A stretch of 28,317 bases of DNA from Treponema sp. (GTDB taxonomy: Bacteria; Spirochaetota; Spirochaetia; Treponematales; Treponemataceae): positions 1 through 28,317 of the forward strand of contig JAEDED010000027.1 of the NCBI GenBank assembly GCA_016293495.1, given 5' to 3'. The notes under the pieces were generated by a model that had not been told where the DNA came from, did no database searches, and saw nothing but the letters and a program-made list of their open reading frames with translations. This document shows positions 21,772 through 28,317 of this stretch, one piece after another. Each line of letters begins with the position of its first letter. The first letter of the stretch is position 1. The position numbers and the translations under genes are program-made.

Positions 21772-22695
21772 CTATATCTTCTGCATTTCTGCACGTTTTG
21801 TTCTTACACCTGTAAGAATTTTCTGAAGGCTGTTCTGGTCTTCTTTTTCAATCGCTTCCTTGATATTTGTAAGGGAATCTTCAAATGTCGTAATCATTGA
21901 AAGAAGTTCCTTTTTATTTGAAAGGAAAAGCTCAGTCCAAAGCGGTGCATTGATCATTGCAATGCGTGTAAGGTCTTCGTAGCTTCCGCCGCCGAATGCA
22001 GTGATTTTATTGTCTTCTGCGCTATCAACGAGAGCCGAAGCGATAACGTGACAAAGCTGAGAAGTAAATGCAATTTTATGATCGTGAGTTACATAATCAG
22101 TTTCGATAATGCGCTTAATTCCAAGCTTTGTAACAAGGCTCTTAATGAGAGAAATTGTCTCAGGCTTGTTTGTCGGATGAGGCATGAGAATGTAGTTACG
22201 GCCTTCAAAGATGCACTGGTTGGAACCTGAATAACCCTCTTTTTCGTTTCCTGCCATTGGATGACCAAGGATAAAATCTACGTCATTTCTGATGATTGAT
22301 TTTTCACCATCAAAAATATTTTCTGCAATCAAAGTTTTTACACCGGAGATGTCTGTAACAACAGTTCCCGGCTTAAACGAATCTTTGTGTTCGATTAAAA
22401 AGTTTAAGGTTGCTTTTGGATAAAGACAGATGAATACAAAGTCACAGGACTGGAGCATTTCGTTTGTCTGCTCTGGGGTAAAGGCTTTGTCGATGATTTT
22501 ATCGTTAAGGGCATTCTGCAAAGATGTCATGTTGATATCCATTGCATAAATCTGTCCTTTAGAATCATTTTCAAAACCGTTTTTTCCAAGGGAATAATTT
22601 GCCTTGAACACTTTGTCCTTGATTCCCTTTGCAATCGAACCGCCCATAAGACCAAGTCCAACAAATCCAAATGTCATATCTTTCAATTCAAGCAT
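21772..22695 (-). CDS. tyrA: Prephenate dehydrogenase
   Basis: A 307-residue NAD(P)-dependent enzyme of tyrosine synthesis. The Rossmann motif is GFVGLGLMGGSIAKGI; other family signatures are VTDISGVKTLI, LGHPMAGNEKEGY and the C-terminal helical dimer region with GGGSYEDLTRIA. No fused chorismate mutase or ACT domain is present, so allosteric control by tyrosine through ACT is unlikely. AAGGA precedes the ATG. The gap from tsaD is 45 nt. Confidence 0.95.
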   Translation of the reverse strand: MLELKDMTFGFVGLGLMGGSIAKGIKDKVFKANYSLGKNGFENDSKGQIYAMDINMTSLQNALNDKIIDKAFTPEQTNEMLQSCDFVFICLYPKATLNFLIEHKDSFKPGTVVTDISGVKTLIAENIFDGEKSIIRNDVDFILGHPMAGNEKEGYSGSNQCIFEGRNYILMPHPTNKPETISLIKSLVTKLGIKRIIETDYVTHDHKIAFTSQLCHVIASALVDSAEDNKITAFGGGSYEDLTRIAMINAPLWTELFLSNKKELLSMITTFEDSLTNIKEAIEKEDQNSLQKILTGVRTKRAEMQKI

Positions 22696-22740
22696 TTTCT
22701 AAATCCTTTTTTATTTACAAGGAATTTTTAAGTTCCGTAA

Positions 22741-23766
22741 TTATCTTCTGTGAAGCTGAAGTCCTTTCTTAAACTGCGGAATGCGGGCACATGCAGTCGT
22801 ATCAATACCGCTTCTGTCTCCGCGCTGCAAAAAGTGATAAGCAACGCCTGCAATCATGGCACCGTTATCGCCGCACAACTTTAATGGCGGGAATATGCAG
22901 TTAATGTCAGTGCGTTCTGCAAGCATTTCGCGAAGTCGTGAGTTAGCTGCAACACCGCCGCCTGCAACAACAGTCTTAAGTCCAGTATCATCAACGGCTC
23001 TTAAAAGACGGCTTACGATTGTCTTACATGCAGTTTCCTGGAATGCGGCACACATATTTTCGTTTGACTTTTCATAGCCTTCGTTCCAAAACATATCACG
23101 CTGATGAATTACCGCAGTCTTAAGTCCGCTGAACGAAACATCATAGCGGTGTTCTGTACTGTCGAGCTTTGGTGTCGGAAAACTGAATGCTCTCTTGTCA
23201 CCGTTTTTTGCCATATTATCAATAATCACACCGCCAGGGTAACCAAGACCGTAGAACTTTGCAACTTTATCAAATGCTTCACCGACAGAATCATCAACAG
23301 TTGTTCCCATAACTTCAATGTCATCAAAGCCCGAAACTTTACAGATGATGCTGTGGCCGCCAGAAACTAAAAGCCCGATGTACGGATACGGAATATCGTT
23401 TGCAAGGTGCGATGCGTAAAGGTGTCCGAGCATGTGGTTTACTGCAATAAAAGGTTTGTTTAATGACCAAGCAAGTGTCTTACCGAATGTAAGACCTACA
23501 AGAAGTGAACCCATAAGGCCAGGTCTGTTTGTAGATGCAATTGCATCTATATCATCAAGAGTAAGATCTGCTTCTTTAAGCGCCTGCTTTACAACCGGCA
23601 AAATCCATTCAACATGTTTACGGCTTGCAATTTCAGGGACTACGCCTTTATACACTCTGTGAAAAGGAATCTGGGTTGCAACAACATTGCTTAAAATTGT
23701 CTTTCCGTCTTCTACGATAGCGCAGGCTGTTTCGTCACAGCTTGATTCAATTCCTAAAACCTTCAT
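22741..23766 (-). CDS. tsaD: tRNA N6-threonylcarbamoyladenosine transferase TsaD (Kae1/Gcp)
   Basis: A 341-residue TsaD, which transfers the threonylcarbamoyl group to adenosine-37 of ANN-decoding tRNAs, working with TsaB and TsaE. The N-terminus MKVLGIESSCDETACAIV, the metal-binding HMLGH, the LLVSGGHS strand and VVAGGGVAANSRLR are all typical. Length is standard. AGAGG precedes the ATG. It lies 12 nt downstream of the deacetylase gene, so they are almost certainly co-transcribed. TsaB and TsaE genes are not in the window. Confidence 0.98.
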   Translation of the reverse strand: MKVLGIESSCDETACAIVEDGKTILSNVVATQIPFHRVYKGVVPEIASRKHVEWILPVVKQALKEADLTLDDIDAIASTNRPGLMGSLLVGLTFGKTLAWSLNKPFIAVNHMLGHLYASHLANDIPYPYIGLLVSGGHSIICKVSGFDDIEVMGTTVDDSVGEAFDKVAKFYGLGYPGGVIIDNMAKNGDKRAFSFPTPKLDSTEHRYDVSFSGLKTAVIHQRDMFWNEGYEKSNENMCAAFQETACKTIVSRLLRAVDDTGLKTVVAGGGVAANSRLREMLAERTDINCIFPPLKLCGDNGAMIAGVAYHFLQRGDRSGIDTTACARIPQFKKGLQLHRR

Positions 23767-23778
23767 CTATATAAACCT

Positions 23779-25071
23779 CTATTTTTTACCTTTACATTTT
23801 GAAACTGTCGTAACAGTATAACCTTTTGCCTTAAGTTCCGGATAGACATCTTTTAAAACCTGAGCAAGCCAGTCAGCAGACCACACATGTCCTATCATAA
23901 TTACAACGCCTTCTTTATTTGCCTTATCCACATTTTTTCTGATAAGATCAAGCGCTTTAGTGCGCATTGTAAGTCCCTGATCTTTTTCTGCTTGTGTAAG
24001 CTTGTTGTCGAGGAACAATCCGTTTCTTTCGTAATAGGAATATCCAAGCGCCTGACATACATAAGGAACCTGAGTATCTTTGTTAGTTCTCGAATCAAGG
24101 AAGAACACACCGTTGTCGCTTGCATATTTCATGATGACTTCCATCTTGTGCGCATCAGCTGTAATCGCAGAACCTTCATGATTGTTAAATCCTGCAATCG
24201 GACCTACTTCATCAAAGTTTTCGGCTAAAAGCGCACGGATTTCTGCATCAGACATCTGTGGCTTTATAGCTCCAGGGCCTGGATTTACAGAACTGTTCAC
24301 AGACTGCATCGGCTGGTGAAGCAGGAGTTCTTTTCCTGAAGCGCGGACTTTCTGAGCTGCGTCTTTAGAATGAGCAAGTTTTGGCAATACTGCAATTGTA
24401 AGCGGCATCTGTAAAGAAGTAAATTTTTCTAACTGCGAAAGATTCTGTCCGCCGTCATCGAGCAGGAAAACAATCTGAGCTTTATTTACAGCCTGCGGAA
24501 AGTTAAACGAGACTTGCGTAGGTTTTTCAACAGGTTTTGTTTCAAGCTTCTCTGCAGGTTTTGTATCCGGTTTTTCTGCTGGTTTTGTTTCTGGTTTATC
24601 TACAGGTTTTGCGTCCGGTTTATCTACAGGTTTTGAGTCCGGCTTTTCTGAAGGCTTTGTTTCTGTTTTTTCTGAAGGTTTTGCCTCAGGTTTTGATGCA
24701 GTCTTATCTTTTGGCTTTGGTTTCTGCTGGGCTGCATTCATAATCGCTTCATTTAAAAGCTCAGCTTCAGGTCCGTCCAGTACAATCTGAGAATCAGAGG
24801 AATCTGTTTCGTCATTCTGATTATTAGATTTTACCCATGGAATAAGACTGTTAATTACAATAAAGGTAATACAGCATATAAGTGCAATCAATAAGAATAT
24901 GAGAAGCTTTGTATTGTTTTTTGAACTGGCTCTTCTTTTTCTTGTTCCAGTTCTAGATTTTGAAGCTGTTCTTGAGCTTGAAGTCGTTCTCTTTGTTTTT
25001 GGAGTTTTAGACGCTGTTTTTCTTGTCTTTGTGGAACCAGTTTTTTTTGTGCTGCGTTTTTTAGTTTCCAA
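23779..25071 (-). CDS. Divergent polysaccharide deacetylase (YibQ family), membrane-anchored
   Basis: A 430-residue protein: a very basic Ser/Thr/Lys/Arg-rich cytoplasmic head (1-55), one membrane segment (about 56-76), a KP-rich linker (about 117-184) and a YibQ-type domain. Domain motifs are IVFLLDDGGQNLSQL, PLTIAVLPKLAHS, ELLLHQPMQS, GFNNHEGS and IMIGHVWSAD. The family is related to NodB deacetylases, but its enzymatic role is unproven; location is periplasmic. The start chosen is TTG at 25071, with GGAG 7 nt upstream. The first in-frame ATG (25122) lies inside a terminator-like hairpin and has no ribosome site. First gene of the tsaD-tyrA-apt run. Confidence 0.85.
   Translation of the reverse strand: METKKRSTKKTGSTKTRKTASKTPKTKRTTSSSRTASKSRTGTRKRRASSKNNTKLLIFLLIALICCITFIVINSLIPWVKSNNQNDETDSSDSQIVLDGPEAELLNEAIMNAAQQKPKPKDKTASKPEAKPSEKTETKPSEKPDSKPVDKPDAKPVDKPETKPAEKPDTKPAEKLETKPVEKPTQVSFNFPQAVNKAQIVFLLDDGGQNLSQLEKFTSLQMPLTIAVLPKLAHSKDAAQKVRASGKELLLHQPMQSVNSSVNPGPGAIKPQMSDAEIRALLAENFDEVGPIAGFNNHEGSAITADAHKMEVIMKYASDNGVFFLDSRTNKDTQVPYVCQALGYSYYERNGLFLDNKLTQAEKDQGLTMRTKALDLIRKNVDKANKEGVVIMIGHVWSADWLAQVLKDVYPELKAKGYTVTTVSKCKGKK
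24520..24723 (-). repeat. KP-rich repeat linker of the deacetylase
   Basis: This stretch encodes about nine units of an 8-residue pattern of the type KPAEKPDT, with KPSEKPDS, KPVDKPDA and KPVDKPET variants. Proline-lysine repeats of this kind act as extended spacers that hold a domain away from the membrane and may touch peptidoglycan. Confidence 0.85.
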
Positions 25072-25262
25072 AACAAAACTCCGTGTTAAAAAAAAAATAA
25101 GAGATGAAAGCAATGCTTCCATCTCTTATTTTATAATTTAACTCTCTTAATGTCCATAATGCCGTATATAAAAGGGTACGGATTATATGCAATTAATGTC
25201 GTTTATAACAAACTCTCTCCGCTTATACTCTCTCCAAAATATAAACTCTCATTATAAACGAC
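25072..25262 (-). promoter_or_regulatory. Candidate structured 5' leader of the deacetylase-tsaD operon
   Basis: Reading the minus strand from 25262, GTCGTTTATAA (25262-25252) pairs with TTATAAACGAC (25208-25198) across a 43-nt purine-rich loop containing GGAGAGAGT twice and GAGAGT three times. A small hairpin CCGTA/TACGG (25182-25163) follows, then a fourth GAGAGT, then the long terminator-like hairpin (25132-25094), then GGAG and the TTG start. A TATAAT at 25187-25182 with TTGTTA 18 bp upstream is a possible alternative promoter inside the region. No known riboswitch family is recognised. Confidence 0.5.
25088..25132 (-). terminator. Long terminator-type hairpin directly before the deacetylase start
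   Basis: On the minus strand 25132-25115 pairs with 25111-25094 to give an 18-bp stem (one G-U pair) and a 3-nt loop, followed by T residues to 25088. It ends only 17 bases before the TTG start at 25071, leaving no room for a promoter after it. It may end the transcript from the RNB gene, attenuate the deacetylase operon, or do both. Confidence 0.85.
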
Positions 25263-25290
25263 CATAATTATATAGCATAAACTGTGCCAA
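25263..25290 (-). promoter_or_regulatory. Sigma-54-like promoter upstream of the deacetylase operon
   Basis: On the minus strand TTGGCAC (25290-25284) and ATGC (25278-25275) place GG and GC exactly 10 bases apart, as in the -24/-12 consensus TTGGCAC-N5-TTGC; the only clear deviation at -12 is A for T. The predicted +1 is G at 25263, one base before the 11-bp inverted repeat. A TATAAT at 25272-25267 overlaps it but has no sigma-70 -35 at proper spacing. Treponemes carry rpoN, which makes this plausible. Confidence 0.5.
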
Positions 25291-25349
25291 CTTTTGTTTT
25301 TAAAGGAATTTTTAAGTAAAAACATGTTATTTCTTTATAATATATAGAA

Positions 25350-25538
25350 ATATAAAAAAAGATACGAATCGCTGGTAACATTTAATAATACTTCATTTTT
25401 TAATTACTACTAATTATAGAGTAACAATCTGTATACATTTATAGACATACAAAAAGTTACTTCATATTCGTATCTTTTTGTATACACTAACCTGAGAAAG
25501 AAAATACAACGAAAAATTTACTGTATACAAAAAGATAC
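25350..25538. repeat. Four-copy array of a 16-bp motif (GTATACAAAAAGATAC)
   Basis: Copies are 25350-25365 (plus, 14 of 16 matches), 25445-25460 (plus, 13 of 16), 25470-25485 (minus, perfect) and 25523-25538 (plus, perfect). The first and third also share a GAAT extension, giving a 14-bp inverted repeat (25356-25369 with 25466-25479). A half-site GTATAC lies at 25431-25436. The array sits 87 to 275 bases upstream of the predicted sigma-54 start, the usual range for enhancer sites. I see no gene from 25133 to 25576. Confidence 0.85.
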
Positions 25539-25576
25539 TGTTTTCATTATAAAATGAAGCTATTTAATGAAATTTC

Positions 25577-27496
25577 CTATAAAACTTCATTAAAAATTAC
25601 AGATTGTGTCGAAATATCAATATTTGAAGCTTTAACTGTAATTTTATCGTTCAAATTTAACGGTTTTGAAGGAACAAGTGTAGCCTGCTGTGCAATCGAA
25701 GGAATCAAAAATACTCCGACATTTCCTTTCTGTTCCACATAAACTGCTTCGCCAGTCCAGTCCGGGTTCTGAAGAAGGTAAACAAGAGTCCAGTGCATAT
25801 TGCTTTTTCTTTCTACCTTCTTGCAGGCAATCGCAGCTTCATCACCTGCACTGATTCTTTCTAGCATGGTATTTTTATCAAGCAGCGGACGGCCGTCGAT
25901 AAATGCACGAAGCTGCTGGTGGGCAATCAAATCTGAGTAACGGCGAAGCGGTGAAGTTACCTGGCTGTACATTCCGATTCCGATACCGGCATGGGCGCTT
26001 GGAGTTACGCCGACACTTCTCTTGTGCATTGATTTTACTGTCTTAAACTCGCCTGCAAGACCGTCTGGAAGGTTCTGAGGAATTTCGGGAGCTTCCTGGC
26101 TGACATAAGGAAAGGCAATATTATTCGCAAAGGCAAAGTGCGCAGCGCCCTCACCTGCAAGAAGCATCATTTCGCGAACAACATCTGCGGATTCATATTC
26201 AGTGATATTACAGATTGAAACCTTTTTTGTTTCTGGATCAACAGTTATATGAACTTCCGGCAGGTTGATGTTAACAGCCCCCTGCGCATTTCTTCTTTCA
26301 ATGTTGCGTTTTGCAATTTCATACAAAGGTTTCAATTCAGGAGAATCTTTTCTCTGATCTGCTTCTTCGTATGTAATGCATTCAACAGTAACTTCGGTCT
26401 TAAAAACTTTGCATTCTTTAATCGCGCCGTTTTCTTCAAGCTCAAGACGGAACGACAATGCAAAACTTGGTTTTCTAAGTCCAAGTGCATAATCTTCAAG
26501 GCAGTCTTCTGCCAGCATGCGGCTGGCACCTTCTGGAATATATAAAGTAGCCCCACGATCCCTTGCAGTTTTATCAATTGAACTGTCAGGCATAACTGTA
26601 CTTGCAGGATCTGCGATATGAACCCAAAGGTATTTTCCGTCAAAGGCAATTGCATCATCCGGATCTTTCGACCATTTGTTATCTATTGCATATGCAGTTC
26701 CCGGAACTTTAAGGCGTTCTTCTTGAGGCGGAGCTTTAAGTCCTTCTTTAGCAGACTGAATTGAAAGTCCCCAGCGAAGCGGATAAGGATTTCGAGTATA
26801 ATCCCAAATTCCAGTATCAATTAAAAGCTTGTGAGCTTTTTCAATATCCTGTGAAAAACCTGCATCCGAAAGTGTTTTTGATTTATCAGTTTTTCCTAGA
26901 GCAAAAGCTTCAACATCTCCCATAAAGATTGAATCTTCGGGAAGAAGTTTTTTTGCTTTAAGTCTCTGGATAAAATTTTCACGCTGTTCTTTTTCATGCT
27001 GCTTTTCATTTCGTTTTTTATTTAATTCGTCGATTTCTTCCTGTGAACGTACATTAAACTTGAGTTCTGATTTGTCTTCAGAAAGAAGAAACTCTGCACT
27101 GTTTAAAAGTGCGTTATAAATAAACCACGCTTTTTTGTCGTCATATTCAGAATCTACAAGCTCTGCAAGTTCAAAGAAACTGATTCCCTGAGCAGTTCCT
27201 TCATCGCTTGAAAGGAGTTCCCACGCCTCTTTAATTTTTGAATCAATATCTGCATCAGAAACTTTTATCAAATCTCCAAGATTATATTTTGCAGGATTTT
27301 CCGATTTAGAAATGCTTATGATGTCTTTGTCACGGACTTTCTGCTCAGACGAAGAAAAGCCTTTGCTTCCGAACTTAGCAATATTGTCCTGTGTTAGAGG
27401 AAAGGAACAAAACTGGATAATATATTTATCTGCTTCAATGTCGCTTACAACAGCAACCTGATTTTTATAAAGTACAATTGAATTTTTTCTTATCAT
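25577..27496 (-). CDS. RNB-domain exoribonuclease (RNase II/R family)
   Basis: A 639-residue 3'-to-5' exoribonuclease. The RNB domain starts near residue 275 with the catalytic aspartates in YAIDNKWSKDPDDAIAF, continues with YLWVHIADPAS, and contains YSQVTSPLRRYSDLIAHQQL. The first 270 residues hold an SH3-like start and winged-helix-type region rather than clear cold-shock domains. The C-terminal 70 residues look like a degenerate S1-type fold. It is shorter than E. coli RNase R (about 810), closer to the RNase II-like enzymes of cyanobacteria and plastids. No ribosome site is evident before the ATG. The stop is followed by 444 bases with no gene and no clear terminator until 25132. Confidence 0.9.
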   Translation of the reverse strand: MIRKNSIVLYKNQVAVVSDIEADKYIIQFCSFPLTQDNIAKFGSKGFSSSEQKVRDKDIISISKSENPAKYNLGDLIKVSDADIDSKIKEAWELLSSDEGTAQGISFFELAELVDSEYDDKKAWFIYNALLNSAEFLLSEDKSELKFNVRSQEEIDELNKKRNEKQHEKEQRENFIQRLKAKKLLPEDSIFMGDVEAFALGKTDKSKTLSDAGFSQDIEKAHKLLIDTGIWDYTRNPYPLRWGLSIQSAKEGLKAPPQEERLKVPGTAYAIDNKWSKDPDDAIAFDGKYLWVHIADPASTVMPDSSIDKTARDRGATLYIPEGASRMLAEDCLEDYALGLRKPSFALSFRLELEENGAIKECKVFKTEVTVECITYEEADQRKDSPELKPLYEIAKRNIERRNAQGAVNINLPEVHITVDPETKKVSICNITEYESADVVREMMLLAGEGAAHFAFANNIAFPYVSQEAPEIPQNLPDGLAGEFKTVKSMHKRSVGVTPSAHAGIGIGMYSQVTSPLRRYSDLIAHQQLRAFIDGRPLLDKNTMLERISAGDEAAIACKKVERKSNMHWTLVYLLQNPDWTGEAVYVEQKGNVGVFLIPSIAQQATLVPSKPLNLNDKITVKASNIDISTQSVIFNEVL

Positions 27497-27532
27497 AAAA
27501 TGAATATAGCAGAATTATAGAGGAAAGTACAC

Positions 27533-27569
27533 AAAAAAAGCGGACCCCGTTTGCACGGTAATCCGCTTT
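27533..27569 (-). terminator. Intrinsic terminator of the ABC ATPase gene
   Basis: On the minus strand AAAGCGGA (27569-27562) pairs with TCCGCTTT, with an inner CCGT-GCAA-ACGG hairpin, and seven T residues follow (27539-27533). This is strong and directional, 33 bases past the stop at 27602, and it insulates the RNB gene. Confidence 0.92.
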
Positions 27570-27601
27570 CTCAAAGACTTCTAAAAAGTCAGGTAATTAA
27601 A

Positions 27602-28317
27602 TTACCATTCCTTTTTGATATCGTCTACGATATTAACTTCTGATTCCAAATCAAAGAATTTAGCTTTTTCCATATCTGGAATAAGGTTAACTGTATCACC
27701 AAGACGGAACTGTGCGTTTACAGTTGTCTTTGCGATAAGGTTCTGTCCTTTGTTTGTTGTAAGGAAGAGGTGTGTTTCAGCACCAAGTGGTTCTTTGTTA
27801 GAAATCTTCATCTGCATTGCACCTGCTGATGGTTTTTCTGAGTATTCAACGTCTTCTGGACGAATACCGAACCAGATTTCTTTTCCTACGAATTCTTTAA
27901 GAGCTTTTTCGTGAGCTTTGCAAGGTGTAACTTCGAATGAACCTTCGTCACAGATTACTTTTCCGCCCTTTTCAACTACTTTTACTTTGAGGAAGTTCAT
28001 TGGAGGTGTTCCGATGAATCCTGCAACGAATTTGTTGATTGGGTTGTTGTAGAGGTACAATGGAGCACCAATCTGCTGGATAATACCGTCTTTCATTACA
28101 ACGATTTTATCACCGAGAGTCATAGCTTCGATCTGGTCGTGTGTTACGTAGATCATTGTAGCCTGAAGTCTGTTGTGAAGTGCAGCAATTTCAGAACGCA
28201 TTGTTACACGGAGTTTAGCATCAAGGTTAGAAAGTGGTTCGTCGAACAAGAATACTTTTGGGTTACGAACGATAGCACGTCCTACAGCAACACGCTGTCT
28301 CTGTCCACCAGAGAGAG
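27602..28317 (-). CDS. Sugar ABC transporter ATP-binding protein (UgpC/MsmK/MalK type), 5' end outside the window
   Basis: About 238 codons of the C-terminal part of a carbohydrate-importer ATPase. Reading in from the window edge: LSGGQRQRVAVGRAIVRNP (signature), VFLFDEP (Walker B), SNLDAKLR (D-loop), and YVTHDQIEAMTLGDKI (H-loop histidine). The MalK-type regulatory/TOBE region follows (GTPPMNFLKV, FGIRPEDV, GAETHLFL). ATPases of this subfamily often serve several sugar importers. The Walker A region and start codon lie beyond 28317. Codon use resembles highly expressed genes such as efp, and a strong terminator follows. Confidence 0.93.
   Translation of the reverse strand, partial: LSGGQRQRVAVGRAIVRNPKVFLFDEPLSNLDAKLRVTMRSEIAALHNRLQATMIYVTHDQIEAMTLGDKIVVMKDGIIQQIGAPLYLYNNPINKFVAGFIGTPPMNFLKVKVVEKGGKVICDEGSFEVTPCKAHEKALKEFVGKEIWFGIRPEDVEYSEKPSAGAMQMKISNKEPLGAETHLFLTTNKGQNLIAKTTVNAQFRLGDTVNLIPDMEKAKFFDLESEVNIVDDIKKEW

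Noticed and set aside
24537..24743. Plus-strand 68-residue frame rich in Leu, Phe and Val
   Set aside because: It is the antisense shadow of the KP-repeat linker. Repetitive Lys-Pro codons read as hydrophobic residues on the other strand.
25267..25290. Sigma-70 promoter TTGGCA...TATAAT
   Set aside because: The spacing is only 12 bp, outside the workable range. The GG-N10-GC reading fits better.
25540..25576. Terminator directly after the RNB gene
   Set aside because: Short TTCATT/AATGAA inverted repeats exist but no T-tract follows them, so no intrinsic terminator can be supported there.

Overview
The window looks like part of a low-GC Treponema chromosome, probably a gut or rumen commensal type rather than T. 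pallidum. The strongest evidence is a TPR-protein-associated TRAP transporter block (TatT, TatP and a fused TatQ-M), the arrangement known from T. pallidum TP0956-TP0958. Relaxed spirochaetal lipoboxes, AT-rich intergenic DNA and frequent TTG starts agree with this. Placement at genus level is inference from gene content. No tRNA, rRNA, phage gene, insertion sequence or CRISPR array is visible.

Layout, left to right. 1-290: three identical 91-bp tandem repeats plus a 17-bp fragment that runs into the end of a LysM/degenerate-M23 envelope gene (282-1106, minus). 1188-3692: a plus-strand operon infC-rpmI-rplT continuing with almost no gaps into a coiled-coil protein, ZapA and a YaiI/YqxD protein, closed by a bidirectional terminator. 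3711-4997: a GAF plus variant HD-GYP gene with its own promoter. 5052-11615 (minus): tatT-tatP-tatQM-nagZ-like lipoprotein-NSUN/RsmB-type methyltransferase. 11692-12589: an SDR oxidoreductase and its terminator. 12587-14974: ttcA divergent from epmA, followed by efp, so the EF-P ligase sits beside its substrate. 15032-16173: an Asp-box lipoprotein. 16189-19422 (minus): an RluA-type pseudouridine synthase, a protein of unknown function, and asnA. 19458-21222 (plus): a membrane-anchored NUC1 nuclease and KDPG aldolase (eda). 21199-25071 (minus): deacetylase-tsaD-tyrA-apt. 25072-25576: a 505-bp non-coding region. 25577-27496 (minus): an RNB-domain exoribonuclease. 27533-28317 (minus): a terminator and the 3' part of a sugar-type ABC ATPase gene cut by the window edge.

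The most unusual part is 25072-25576. Upstream of the deacetylase-tsaD-tyrA-apt genes it holds four copies of a 16-bp motif (consensus GTATACAAAAAGATAC, three direct and one inverted). A GG-N10-GC element resembling a sigma-54 promoter follows, and its predicted start falls at the edge of an 11-bp inverted repeat. A long hairpin with a T-tract then lies only 17 bases before the likely TTG start. This reads as enhancer sites, a sigma-54 promoter and an attenuated leader, a hypothesis built from sequence alone.

A second theme is start signals. Several promoters, above all a consensus TTGACA-N16-TATAAT at epmA, place the predicted +1 on or next to the start codon, suggesting leaderless mRNAs. 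infC, tatQM, nagZ and the deacetylase appear to use TTG.
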